A stretch of DNA of 64,000 nt from Argopecten irradians (lineage: Eukaryota; Mollusca; Bivalvia; Pectinida; Pectinidae), in NCBI RefSeq assembly GCF_041381155.1, contig NC_091134.1:64162902-64226901 (forward strand), in the 5' to 3' direction. A program made the translations under genes and the position numbers. The stretch's first letter is position 1. The number at the start of each line of letters is the position of its first letter. The notes beneath the pieces are model-generated. The model had not been told where the DNA came from. It did not search any database and was given only the letters and a program-made list of their open reading frames with translations. Shown piece by piece: positions 13,530 through 23,655 of the stretch.

Positions 13530-15885
13530 AAAAAAAAAAAAAAACAACAACAACAAAAAACCAAAAATCAAACAAAACAAATGGTATGTTTCATACATCC
13601 AGTCAAGAAAAGGAAATGAAAATGAGACAATTACTCTCAATCTCCAATAGTGAGGCGATGTAGTGTAAGGCCCATGAGCCTTTTGTGCATAATTGTAACA
13701 CTGACCTTTTTGCTGGAAAAATAGATGCAGTTCATTTGAACCAGTAATAGACATAGAGTACTTAATGCACTTAATTGGAGTTTGATTATATACCAGTTCA
13801 TGCCAAGTTTTATTATATCTACAGTACAGTGGGCCATCATAGATAATGCCCATTTTATGCTTTCTTTGCTTTAAGCTAGTTACAAAATGCATCTTTTTAA
13901 CGTTTGAAGTTAATTGATGAATTACAGGGTATTCTAAGGATGAAATGGGGATTCCAAATGTTTTTCGGATTTGTGAGTAACTGGATATTGAAATTGTCCA
14001 CCAGATGTGTCAAACCTTTGTTTTCTCTTACTTTGTAGCTATGTGTGATGCTGTCTCTGTTACCAAAGCTAGCCTTAAGGTTTTGTCCATCAGACCAATA
14101 ATGTATTTCACTGATACACTAGCTGTCTCCCAACTTGGATATATTCCCCTGACATTGGACTGTGATCCTTTGCTGATTTTTCTGCCATGTGTCTGTGTAA
14201 AAAAAACCTTTTATAAAGTACAATCCACTTATCATGTACCTATTTATGTCACTGGGTGCTGTTTGGGTTTGAATCACAATTGATTAAAAACTGTTTGTTT
14301 CGTTAAACATGTACATTCGTATATGAATTCTGATGTAATTGTTAGTCTTGTTCTTTGTGATGTTTTACTTGTTTGGGACATCTAATACCAAAAATATTCA
14401 TGATTATATAAAGTGACTGTTTGGAAACTTACAATGGCTTCAGTAGTAAACTGAAATTTTATCTTTCAAGTTTTATTCAAAATCATGGATTTGATGTTGA
14501 TGTTTAAGAGTTTTTACAATTGAAAGTTATCTTTTCATACACTGAAGGTAATAACACTGAATATGGCTTCTAAAATGTGAAGAATGAAGGGAAAATACTG
14601 CTTAATCCTTTCTTTTTTACAGATCAGTAACAATTCTAAACATGATTGACCAGAATTACAAGGTGATGTATTTTTTCAATTTCACATAATAATTGAAGGG
14701 GCAATGCAGCAGACGTCGAGCCGAGATGCTAGGGGTCGTTCCATGTCTGTTCCAATGTCAATGATAAGTGGGCCTGGGCCTGAAGCTCCATCAGCCGAGA
14801 GTCAGGCAGTAATTAGGACCAAACTTCAGTTGGTGGATCTGGCTGGCAGTGAATGTGTTGGTAAGTACTGTTTTTTCATCTTATGGGTTTGTTTTAAATC
14901 TCTAGATATAGTACCTCTTAGCCTCTGCTGAGTACATATCACCATATCAATATTAACAGGTGACAGGTAGTGGTAGTGAAACTATTTTCATTTACTGTAA
15001 ACCAACTTTCTTTTGTGCCCAGAAAATTTTCGCGATTTTCGTTTCAAAACCAGTTTACGAAGATTAAAATTCGTAGATTGAAAAACTGATGGTAATTCAT
15101 ATCAATAAATTTTTTGTAGATTTTAATTAGGGGAGAGAAACTTTCGCAAATTGACTTGGATTGCGAAATTCACAAATGTGAATTGCCTGCCAAAGAAAGA
15201 TGGTTTAGGTATCTTCACCAACCTTCAATACACGTCATATATCTTCATCACAAATCTTGTTTCATTTCCATATTTATTTCCTGTGAATAGGGATGAGCGG
15301 TGTAACAGGGGCTGCCCTGAGGGAAGCTTCTCATATCAACAAGAGTCTGTCTGCACTGGCTGATGTCCTTGGAGCTTTGTCAGAACACAGAGGTCATGTT
15401 CCTTACAGAAACAGTCGTCTTACCCATCTCCTTCAGGACTCCATAGGTATGAAACACAGAATTGGAAATAAGTTATAAGTTTGCATACTGTACATTCAAT
15501 GAAAAATATAAATTTCTGGATCTTTATAATTTCATGAGCATAACTTTGAAAACCTTAAGTACGGTATCTAAGTTAGTAAATTTAAAGAGCAAAGTTTCAA
15601 GCATAGTATTTTCTGTCCTGTTGTAAGTGCAAATTTCCTCTTTATACTGTGTATGAGCCTTTTATAATGTTGATGTCCCATTGACCTTGTCTAGGTGGTG
15701 ATGCCAAGTTGCTAGTCCTTCTGTGTGTGTCCCCCTCCCAGCGGTACATCACCGAGTCCCTCCAATGTCTAGGCTTTGGTACACGTGCCAGACAGGTGGC
15801 CAGAGGTCCAACCAAGCGCCGACTTCCATCATCAGCAGAGAAAGTTAATGCAGAAACACAGCGACCTAAAACAGGGAAAAGCTAG
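4278..15885 (+). CDS. KIF25: Kinesin-like protein KIF25 (kinesin-14), 5'-partial
   Basis: Twelve exons: 4278-4466, 4788-5030, 5251-5339, 6717-6759, 6900-6952, 7227-7301, 7569-7718, 8016-8177, 8562-8731, 14699-14860, 15291-15446, 15695-15885 (TAG). They join in frame to 560 residues. Residues 1-144 are a charged, heptad-like coiled-coil stalk. The neck [14 protein letters not shown] follows directly, which places the motor at the C terminus as in kinesin-14. Nucleotide-binding motifs are P-loop GQTGSGKT (240-247), switch I SSRSH (365-369) and switch II DLAGSE (438-443). The tail [17 protein letters not shown]...[13 protein letters not shown] closely matches what I recall of human KIF25, which is why I prefer that name to KIFC1 or KIFC3. 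The family walks toward microtubule minus ends, and vertebrate KIF25 is linked to centrosome positioning. No start Met or 5' exon is visible, so the N terminus lies upstream or in unrecognised exons. The exon 10 acceptor is weak but is the only one nearby that keeps the frame. Confidence 0.9.
5449..6558 (+). mobile_element. Pearl/HINE-like element with six ~157-bp core units
   Basis: Lies in the KIF25 intron between 5339 and 6717. The head is a hairpin with outer stem AGCTCACC/GGTGAGCT and inner stem GGCCC-AAA-GGGCC. A GC-rich 'ggcgtccgtcgtccgtccg' stretch follows, then about six tandem units (ctactag landmarks at 5531, 5688, 5844, 6000, 6157 and 6314, so a period of 156-157). The tail is AGGTGAGC plus AGGCCC-TCT-GGGCCT and CTTGTT. 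There is no coding capacity; the minus-strand open frames here are repeat artefacts. The structure fits the bivalve pearl or Helentron-related non-autonomous elements, but that assignment is inference. Confidence 0.85.
8800..10042 (+). mobile_element. Pearl/HINE-like element, second subfamily, in KIF25 intron 9
   Basis: The end architecture matches the 5449-6558 copy but the core differs. The head stem is AGCTCACC/GGTGAGCT around GGTCC-AAA-GGACC. The core units carry 'aacgacttcttctctgaaac', with landmarks at 9053, 9211, 9369, 9522, 9681 and 9848 (spacing 153-167). The tail is AGGCCC-ACT-GGGCCT then CTTGTTT. A long poly-C run sits at about 8980-9001. The element starts about 70 bp after the donor of KIF25 exon 9. 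Confidence 0.85.
10043..11578. other. KIF25 intron 9, no recognisable feature
   Basis: AT-rich intronic sequence. I see no conserved coding segment, RNA gene or clear transposon ends. The short minus-strand open frames have no recognisable motif. Confidence 0.5.
11579..11790. repeat. 53-bp tandem repeat, four units
   Basis: Four copies of a unit containing 'taatacacagtag' and 'gcaatgaaaacattcac', with starts near 11582, 11635, 11688 and 11741. They are nearly identical, so the expansion is recent. Inside KIF25 intron 9. Confidence 0.9.
11791..12463. other. KIF25 intron 9, no recognisable feature
   Basis: AT-rich. Apart from three short 'agatcttaca' copies near 11915-11935, I see nothing structured. 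Confidence 0.5.
12464..13282 (+). mobile_element. Diverged pearl/HINE-like element
   Basis: Begins with a decayed head ('ggtcacatgag...') and a 'ttgtccgtcgtcgtac' stretch, then 'cgacttcttctcc' as in the 8800-10042 subfamily. Its core has several degenerate units with GC-rich 'gaccccc...ggggc' patches. The tail 'aggtgaccgttaaggccc' with GGCCC-AT-GGGCC and CTTGTTT matches the family tail. It is older than the other copies in the same intron. Confidence 0.7.
13498..13560. repeat. Poly-C / poly-A low-complexity tract
   Basis: About 22 C followed by about 24 A and an interrupted CAA run. It is likely to be length-variable and prone to sequencing error. It yields a spurious minus-strand open frame. 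Confidence 0.95.
13561..14698. other. KIF25 intron 9, possible old transposon sequence
   Basis: There are moderately long but broken open frames on both strands (minus 13488-13892, plus 14005-14283). Several stops interrupt any continuous reading and I recognise no protein family. It may be an old mobile-element remnant, but I cannot support an assignment. Confidence 0.3.
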
Positions 15886-16730
15886 GACACTGTATAGTTT
15901 TCATTATTTAGAAGTTGATGAGAAGTCTGGTACCCCAGCTGCTGTGTAACAAGTAAGAGGGCATCGTTTAAGTAGTACCATACTTGATCTAACAAAGACA
16001 CAGGGTGTTGAACGATTAGATTGGATTTGGGAGGATATTAGTTGCAACCAGTTTAAAGTCCAAACCTTAAAGTTGACATAAGTAATTGACCATGCTCAAT
16101 TATCAAAGTTATACAGCTTTCTGTTGTATCACATTTACGGTATAAATCCTGAAATTAGCTGATGAATATATGTGGAATCCATCTTCAAGAGATGCTGTAT
16201 TTAATATTTTGACAATTTCCCTAAATGCGTCAGATACAAGTTGAGGATCTTGGATAGAATACCTGTTATATCACCCCCATCTTATTTTGTTGTTTCTGTT
16301 TCGTTTAACTGTTCAGAAATCATATTCTTGCCAAGTGAAATTTACTGAAAATATTCTGTTCACAAAACTGTTCCTGCTGCAAAAATTAATTCAAAACCTT
16401 GTCCATGCTGTATGGAAACCGTTCAAAATATGCCCCTACTCTTTGAATTGAATATCACCGGAAAATGTACCTAATACATATATTAGAATTATTATCAGAA
16501 AAGTGTTCCAACTCTATAAGCAATAGAAGAAAAAGTGTTCACCTGTTGATAGATGTGCTTCGAATTTTGTTCCCAGAAAGGCACTTGCTACTACTCTTGC
16601 TTATGATTGGCATGTTCAGTCAACTTGTGTGTAAAATCCGTCCAAAATCATGTAGACTGTGATATTCCTTTTTATGTTATATTATATATACATTAATGTG
16701 AAAAATGTGATAAATAAATAAATGAAGTAA
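15886..16730 (+). terminator. KIF25 3' UTR with poly(A) signal
   Basis: The region after the KIF25 stop is AT-rich and without a gene. AATAAA occurs at about 16713-16718 in an A/T-rich context and is the best candidate cleavage signal, giving a 3' UTR of about 0.85 kb. The open frame at 16465-16662 has no recognisable features. Confidence 0.55.
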
Positions 16731-17414
16731 ACTGTATGTGTTAATTGTTATTTACTAACAATTATTTGTGTATTGAATTTATCAACAAACGGCTATTAGT
16801 ACGACTTGGGTAACGGAGACTTATGGATAGTGGTAGACATTTACAGTAGTGTTCCTTATAATATATAGAGATGTAAAGGAAATACAAATGCTGAAGTTTC
16901 ATAATATTGGTCAGTAAATCTTTATGAGAAGGATCTGATCGACTGATGCAAAGTTCATTAGACACTGTTTGACAAATAGTACATTTGTTTGGTGTTGTAA
17001 CTTCATCTTAGGTAATCTATAAAAACATGCTGACGTTATAAGTATTAAAGATAAACTTTTATATTTTGTTTCTGGAACGTGTCGGGCCTTTCACCAAATC
17101 ATTTTGAAACAGGACTGAAGCACCGAGTTGCTCTAAAATAAAATCGGAAGAAGTTCAGACGGATGTGGAAGTATTTTAAATACTGCGCTGTGCATCAGAC
17201 CTACTCTTTAAATAGCTTTATCTACCTACATAACTTAGAACGAGTATACATATCGTCTATGAGGCTTAAAATCTTGTCGCCTTCAGATCGTATTCACTCG
17301 AGTTAACTATATGATACAATTATTTTCTCATTAGGATAATATGCACACATATATAATATATATGTATTTATAATATATATATTTAAACTTTTAAAAGACG
17401 TTGTGCATCAGTAG
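16731..17414. other. Intergenic, no feature seen
   Basis: AT-rich spacer between the KIF25 3' end and the Penelope-like element. A TA-rich microsatellite-like patch lies at about 17347-17390. Confidence 0.5.
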
Positions 17415-17610
17415 ATATTAAGAAAAAAATATATCAACACGGCATTCCTTTTCGCTAACGTTTTCACCAAATTTGCGTATGTCGGAGCGACTTTGGTGCC
17501 CATAGCTGTCCCGTTGGTTTGTAGATAATGTTTTCCATTGAAGCAAAAAGAATTATTCTGGAGAATCAGTTTCAAAGCTTCAATTATGAATTCTATTTTG
17601 ATCTGGGACA

Positions 17611-17910
17611 GCGATGGGCACCAAAGTCGCTCCGACATACGCAAATTTGGTGATGGGATATCTTGAACAACAGCTCTATGACAAATTGAGGACAAACTTT
17701 TGCGAGACATTCGTCAACTACGTAAAAATGTGTTGGAAAAGATATCTTGATGATTGCTTTATTATTTGGACAAGGTCAAAAACAGATTTAGTAACATTTC
17801 ACAACATGTTGAATAACCTAAACACGTCAATTCAATTCACCATAGACCAAAGCGAAACAGATCTAGCCTTATTAGATGTTTTAGTGCAAAAATCGGGAAA
17901 ATTCATTTGA
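17611..17910 (+). pseudogene. Penelope-like reverse transcriptase fragment
   Basis: An open segment of about 99 codons with the RT palm signature GTKVAPTYANL and the metal-binding YLDD box within RYLDDCFIIW, plus downstream FHNMLNNLN and LLDVLV, which are usual for this family. It ends at an in-frame TGA, beyond which homologous-looking sequence goes on. The upstream fingers region is missing in this orientation because it is inverted on the other strand. Confidence 0.8.
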
Positions 17911-18109
17911 ACGGATGTGTACTACAAGCCAACGGATACGCACCAATATTTAGATTTTCGGTCATGTCATCCAACTCACACAAAGCGTAACATACCTTTC
18001 TGCCTCGCCAGACGTATATGTGCAATTGTGATCGACTATGACAAACGAGAATAGAGATTGAATGAACTCCGATATTTCTTGAGAAAACAACATTATCCCA
18101 TGGCATTAA

Positions 18110-18639
18110 AGGCCCAATATCCGCATCTTTCTTATTTTTTTCATGATTTAGGAGAATGTTGAAAAAAAATCCTATTGTAAATCATGCAGAGACAGGACTA
18201 AATCGAAGTCAAGATGAGCGATTATGATTCGGAATATTTTGATAAAAATCAAATAAATATTAAACATCGCTAGGTGGGTCCCACTTAGTCAAACAAGCCG
18301 AAGTTAGCCGACATTGTAACGTCGTTGCCGAGAACGTCATGTGACTACCGTTACTACGTAACGTCTGTCCGAACTCTTCCGAAAACGGGTCACGAACTTT
18401 CCGACTTCCGTTCGGTAATAATCGTAACTTCTATGGCGACCAGTTTGTTTACATGTATCGACTTTCAGCAACTGCTGTACTAAAGTTATTAAAAAAATCA
18501 TTACAAATATTCTTTAATATATCTTAATTTCAACTACATCTACAAATACTAACAATATCGGAGTCGAATTTAACTTGAAATTTTGTTGATAGTTACGTAT
18601 AGTGTGGCTTTAATAAACAACAGTATTGACCGGGCTTAA
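18110..18639. mobile_element. MITE-like insertion with TTAA target duplication, inside the Penelope element
   Basis: TTAA occurs at 18106-18109 and again at 18636-18639. Removing one TTAA and the 526 bp between them rejoins the Penelope reading (...PMAL then KAYPLMN). The ends (AGGCCCAATAT... and, reversed, GCCCGGTCAATA...) are only loosely alike. TTAA specificity suggests a piggyBac-type non-autonomous element. It has no coding capacity. Confidence 0.55.
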
Positions 18640-19288
18640 GGCATACCCATTAATGAATTACGGAAAGTAAAGTCCACCCACGAGAATCAAAATATACCGT
18701 TCGTGGTCACACATAACCCCTGTCATCAAAATATCGTAGAAACGGCAAAAGACATAATTCCAATCTTACATCAAAGCCAAAAGATGCAACAACTTGTCAA
18801 GAAATCTGAAATCCTTCAAAGTAAGCGACAGCCGCCAAATTTGAAAAGGATACTTACAAGTGCACGATTTAATGATTCAGAGGGATGCACCTACTCGGTG
18901 ACGAAATGTGGAGACACGATGTGGAACCTGCAATTACATCCACGAAGGGACCAATCTTCTTTTAAAGACTGGGAAAAAAGTAACGCCTAATAATTATTTG
19001 AGTTGCAAAAGCAAAAACCTTATCTACGTGATTGTATGTCCCACTTGTAAAGAATTCTACATGGGACAAACAGGAAATGCACTGAGTGAGAGAGTCCGAG
19101 TTCATAAGCAGCAAATGCGCTCACCAGAAACTCGGAAAATCCCACTCAGTGCACACCTCGACACATGTGGTAAAGGCTATTTTACTATATTCCCATTTTA
19201 CATGATGGGAGACGCTGGGATTACAAACAGACTCTGCAAAGAAAAATTGTTTGTAAAATTATTTAAACCATTGTTGAATGGTCATTAA
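18640..19288 (+). pseudogene. Penelope-like C-terminal region with GIY-YIG endonuclease
   Basis: Open segments at 18703-18990 and 18908-19288 are two frames of one former ORF. The first gives VVTHNPCHQNIVETAKDI and KRQPPNLKRILTSARF. The second gives TRCGTCNYIHEG (Cys motif), then LIYVIVCPTCKEFYMGQTG and LSERVRVHKQQMR, the GIY-YIG nuclease core. It ends FKPLLNGH and TAA. A frameshift near 18900-18910 separates the two. Confidence 0.82.
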
Positions 19289-19397
19289 TATGTTCATTAT
19301 TGATTAGTTATAATAATTTAATAATATAGTGATACCTGTACCTATATTTACATTTACTATGACGTCATCTTGTATCTAAGCTAAAGTAAATAAACAA

Positions 19398-19437
19398 TCG
19401 CCTGAAGATGGCCTGAAAGGCCTGAAAACGTTAGCGA
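19398..19437 (+). ncRNA. Candidate minimal (dimer-type) hammerhead ribozyme of the Penelope element
   Basis: Reading 5' to 3': stem I strand TCGC (19398-19401); core box CTGAAGA (19402-19408), which fits CUGANGA; stem II GGCC/GGCC around a 5-nt loop (19410-19422); GAA (19424-19426); then the palindrome AACGTT (19427-19432); A (19433) as the expected cleavage-site base; and GCGA (19434-19437) pairing with TCGC. A palindromic short stem III fits the dimeric hammerheads described in Penelope-like elements. One weakness is a U·U pair at the base of stem II where G-C is usual. Confidence 0.6.
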
Positions 19438-19474
19438 AAAGGAATGCCGTGTTGATATATTTTTTTCTTAATAT

Positions 19475-19916
19475 ATATATGAATCCTCTAACCGAGTTTT
19501 ACTCGGCTAGCATGCATTATCACGTCTAAAGTTCGATCACATGGTGTCTAAGTCTATTCTCAGATTCTACCTTAAAATGACACTACATTCAAATTCATCT
19601 CCGATCAAATGACGCACCTTTATTTACACCGAAATACGATATCAGTATATATATAATATATATTCTGTATGAATTGTTCAACTGTGAAGGGCTTCCTCCT
19701 GCGTTATGTTGACACCCAGCATCAGCAATCAGAGTACACAAAACAAAACCACTATACTAAGGTTACTGTCAACTTGGTTTCGAACTAGTAACCCAGAAAA
19801 GAAGGGCTAGTGTCAGAGTATCATTTGGTGAGCCCAAACCACACGGGAGCCATGGTCCCTCCGTCGAATGATAAACGGATTCGCGTTTAAGTCTTTTTGC
19901 AAAGCATGAAACATAA
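19475..19916. other. Intergenic, no feature seen
   Basis: AT-rich spacer with a short TA-rich patch near 19645-19665. I see no coding or transposon signal. Confidence 0.5.
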
Positions 19917-20625
19917 AACAAGAGGCCCAGAGGGCCTATATCGCTCACCTGGTTTGTAATGCCTAGGAATGTTCTGAATACAGGATCATTGTTTCTTTTC
20001 TGAAGGAATTTGAATATTACCTCTAATCCCCCTATTGGGCCCCACTCTTTCTGCTCCAGGGGGTCAAAGCCAAATTTATACGAATTCCGTTAACCCCAAC
20101 GATGTTTCTGGGTCAAATTTGGTTAAAATCCAAGCAGAACTATATGACTATTAGCGATTTATAGGATTAACTCTATTTCCCCTATTGGGCCCTGCCCCTC
20201 CTGCCCCCGAGGGGTCAGAGCCAAAATTTATACAAGTTCTGTTCCCCTTCCCCCAAGGATGTTTCTGGCCAAATTTGGTTACAATCCATGCAGAACTCTA
20301 GGACAAGTAGCGATTTAAGGATTTACCTCTATTTCCCCTATAGGGCCCCGCCCCTCCTGCCCCCAGGGGGGTCAGAGCCAAAATTTATACAAGTTCTGTA
20401 ATCCTTCCCCAAAGGATGTTTCTGGCCAAATTTGGTTACAATCCATGCAGAACCTATAAAATTTACCTCTATTTCCCCTATTAGGCCCGGCCCTCTTGCC
20501 TCCGGGGGATGAGAGCCAAAATTTATGCAAGTTCTGTTCCCCTTCCCCCAAGGATGTTTCTGGCCAAATTTGGTTACAATCCATGCAGAACTCTAGGACA
20601 ACTAGCGATTTATAGGATTTACCTC
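19917..20625 (-). mobile_element. Pearl/HINE-like element, reverse orientation
   Basis: Starts AACAAGAG with hairpin AGGCCC-AGA-GGGCCT and then CGCTCACCTGG, the reverse complement of the family tail. Core units carrying 'ccaaatttggttacaatcc' recur about every 155 bp, except for one shortened unit. It stops abruptly near 20625 without the 'ggcgtccgtc' head, so it is truncated at the far end. The small minus-strand open frame within it is a repeat artefact. Confidence 0.82.
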
Positions 20626-21214
20626 TTTTTTATGGAGGTGTGTATACACCATCCATTATAAAATCACTCAGGTTTCTCAATATAACCGGAACACTATACC
20701 TTGGTAATCCTATCGGCAATCTTCGTAACTACGGGAGATAACTTTTACACTGTGTATTGTAACGTTGTGTATTGCACAGAGGTCAAGAACTGTCAGGGAT
20801 TGCCTGTTCTCGCATGCTTCACATTTGCTACACATACTTTTTTTATTTGGCTTATCTAGTTTTATGTATCAACAGGATCATCAATTTATTTTCCCCCAAT
20901 ATTCATGTTACCCACGTTTGAGTACATACATTTGTACAAGGACGTATATCAGATCTCACTTATAAATCCTTGATTTGTATGATCGATCTCTGACGGATCT
21001 CTGATGAAGTACGTATACGGTAATGATTATCGATTGATTAGACTAACTAAAACTGTCTGTAAATTTAATAGAAATAAATAACAAATAACACTCACAATGA
21101 TGTGAATATCTTGAGTAAAAATGGATTTGATCATGTTGCTGTTTGTTGTTTACTCTGCCATTACGTAAGCCTACTTGTGTGTAAACAAACATGGCGGCCG
21201 TACGAATCCACGCT
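20626..21214. other. Intergenic, no feature seen
   Basis: AT-rich spacer. A short plus-strand open frame (20765-20965) has no recognisable motif. Confidence 0.45.
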
Positions 21215-22055
21215 TACTCTCGTTCGTATGTCAGTAAGCCGGTTAAAATACAGTCTTCATTATGAATAGGATTGTATTGTATCACTATCTTGATATAGTT
21301 TGTGTATCAAACATATGGTTGTGTAATAGTTTAATGTATTATCAAGATTAGCATCGTAACCTAAATTTGACTTCGTTTAGAGTGACGGCGTAGGCCTATC
21401 GCATTATGCATTACCGTAGCCTTATTTTTGCAAACTTCGGGATATGACCTCGTGGTGTTTGTCACTGCAGAGATCGATTAAATGATTTTTATACGACTGT
21501 GTGATGTCTATATTGTCGATATTATATTTAATATTACACGTTATTTCCGTTTATAAAGTTGATTGGAGTATTTCATTAAAATCACGGGGACAGAATTCCG
21601 GGAAAGACACATGTGTAATACATTTGCAAGTTCGAATTCATGCTTACTCTCGCTAACATTTCAATACGCCGGTTTAAGATACTGTCTTCAGTTCGCATAG
21701 AAGTGTATTATATCTTTATTTTGATATATCATGTGTATAAAATATGTCTTTGTGTAAAGAGTTACTGTATTATCGACTTTGTTTAGAGTGTAAGCTGATC
21801 CATAATGCAATACCCAAGCTTTTATTTTTGTAAACTTCCGGATATGACGTCGTGGGGTTTGACGCTGCAGAGATTGATTAAAAGATGCTTTTTACGACAG
21901 TGGGATGCTTATAAAATTGATATTATGTTCTATATTACATGTTATTTACATGTATAACTTGATTGCTGATTATTTCATTGATATCACGACGACAGGATTC
22001 CGGGAAATACACCTGTTGACATATAACTGTGTAAGACGTGTGCAAGTTAGCAGTC
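21215..22055. repeat. Diverged ~430-bp direct tandem duplication
   Basis: Two head-to-tail copies, about 21215-21640 and 21642-22055. Shared landmarks in order are 'cttactctcg', 'acagtcttca' or 'actgtcttca', 'gactt(c/t)gtttagagtg', 'tatttttg(c/t)aaacttc', 'gatatgac.tcgtgg', 'ctgcagagat.gattaaa' and 'attccgggaaa'. They differ at roughly a fifth to a quarter of sites by eye. No open frame is shared, so this looks like a non-coding repeat dimer. Confidence 0.7.
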
Positions 22056-23530
22056 ATTCAGAAGACCATTTTCTTGGTGTCTGCGAACATTTCTTGTCCA
22101 AACATAATATTTAAATAATATATTAAACCTTTAATTTGATATTTGATCATTTTTGACGTTTAAATATTATTATCTCGATAACAAACCCACAGAAAATCGA
22201 TAGCGAGTTCAGTCCGCCATTGTGTTGTGATAGTAAACAACCACGCTTCAGTTGGCCGTTTTTCCGTGAATTAAACAATTGTACGATTGAAAATGCATTT
22301 GGTACGTAATTATTGTCATCTTTATTATATTTTCATTACATATTATATCTTTTAAACACTTTTACGGCGATTTTTTTATGATGTATAACTTTACTAAAGC
22401 GGCGAGTAAAACTTACGATTTTCACGTGTGGATCATGACGTAGAAATAATTCAAAAACATCGTCAGATTTTGGTTTTCGTCCACAGATAAGTCTCACTGG
22501 TGTATAGGTAGCGATCCCGAATTTAAGGGGGGAAAAGTCGCAACTTATTCTCCGGGAAATACGGTATTATATAAATATTTGACTTCTGACTTATAACAGT
22601 GAACCGGCCAGTGTCTAGTACAAGCGTAGTGCTAGATCTAGTATTGTAGTCTATTTGCTTATAAAATTTGAATCTGATTGTAAATAATAAACTTGATTAT
22701 TAGCAAAAGCAATCCGATTCACTTCATCAGTACCCTAAATGTGTTTTTATATCGCCGGTATTCATTCTACTTGACGCATGCGCGGCGACAGTTTCTGCAA
22801 CCATGACTGAGGAAAAACTGCAATATTTTTTCCAAAATTAAATATCTACAGTTATGTTGTAACAGTTATAGTCAACGTTTACATCACGGTAGCTTACATT
22901 ACGGTAACTGTTCTATCAGGTTGTTTATATTTCTTCAGCTGAAGTGCGAGATGAAGTAAACACAATCCTAACTTCCGCAGTATGTATCCTTGCGATTACA
23001 AAACCAAATCATTTATATGATTTAATGTGATACACTATAGTCACCTAGCTTATTGTAAATAGATATCATAGCTTCCATAGGCCTTAAAGAACGAATTTTG
23101 AGAGGAAATGGCCACAGGGGGCCAACTCAATGGAAATGGACGTTGTCATACATTTTTTTTGTATTTGGAGGATGGACTGATGAGTATATATGACAGGCCT
23201 TTGGATATTTTCCAAAAAATACGAGATTTGAAAAATTATTTAAAAATCGGGATATTTACTATAAAACAGAGAAAGGGACGACAGTCGCCATATTGGATTT
23301 TTTACCCCCACCTCGATTAAAGTTATTTTTTTTCACAATAGTATACCTTTTTTCCTAGAGTCATAGTCACGCATCAGTCCTCCGATAATCCATAATCACA
23401 TACATACCATGCAAAAGCATATAAACGATGTCTATATATTCAAACGCAATATTTTAATCCAAAATTACCGGCGCTTTCTGACTTGTGACATCGAAAGCAA
23501 CGTTCTAGTGAAGAGCGATTAGAGTGACTT
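22056..23530. other. Intergenic, no gene recognised
   Basis: AT-rich. A 70-codon open frame (23108-23320) has no known motif and no clear splice partners. A 'ccgggaaatacggtat' string at about 22552 resembles the end of the upstream 430-bp repeat. Confidence 0.4.
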
Positions 23531-23655
23531 CCCCTGCAATGTAATTCAATGGGTTTAGTCAGAGGTATCCCGATACGTATTAATATTCAAATTTTTCGCG
23601 AAAACAAACGTTTCGGAATATCTCTGATTAAACCCATTGAATTAGACTGCAGGGG
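23531..23655. repeat. Inverted repeat, MITE-like hairpin
   Basis: The left arm (from 23531, 'cccctgcaatgtaattcaat' then 'gggttta') pairs with the right arm (to 23655, 'taaacccattgaatta' then 'gactgcagggg'). The arms are about 40 nt with a few mismatches, around an AT-rich loop of about 40 nt. Confidence 0.8.

Larger units (their letters stand above)
17415..19474 (+). mobile_element. Decayed Penelope-like retroelement with fold-back 5' end
   Basis: The + strand holds the rear of a reverse transcriptase (17611-17907: AMGTKVAPTYANLV..., then RYLDDCFIIW with the catalytic YLDD). It stops at a premature TGA (17908), after which recognisable sequence (TDVYYKPTDTHQYLDF) continues. A C-terminal part (about 18640-19288) carries a GIY-YIG-type endonuclease (LIYVIVCPTCKEFYMGQTG) after a frameshift near 18905. 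An RT with GIY-YIG is diagnostic of Penelope-like elements. The front of the RT motif region lies inverted on the minus strand (about 17608 down to 17466), sharing about 40 nt with the + strand segment. The ends are 52-bp inverted repeats, 17415-17466 and 19423-19474. A 530-bp insertion splits the coding region at 18110-18639. The copy is clearly dead. Confidence 0.88.

Noticed and set aside
13488..14283. Unknown open frames in KIF25 intron 9 as a nested gene
   Set aside because: Broken by stops, partly made of a homopolymer tract, and with no recognisable domain.
14623..14698. Better-looking acceptor 'ttttttacag' upstream of KIF25 exon 10
   Set aside because: Using it gives an in-frame TAA within a few codons. 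The weaker acceptor at 14697-14698 keeps the frame and gives the conserved [10 protein letters not shown].
17408..17710. Minus-strand 100-codon frame as an independent gene
   Set aside because: It is the inverted front of the Penelope RT joined to the element terminus.
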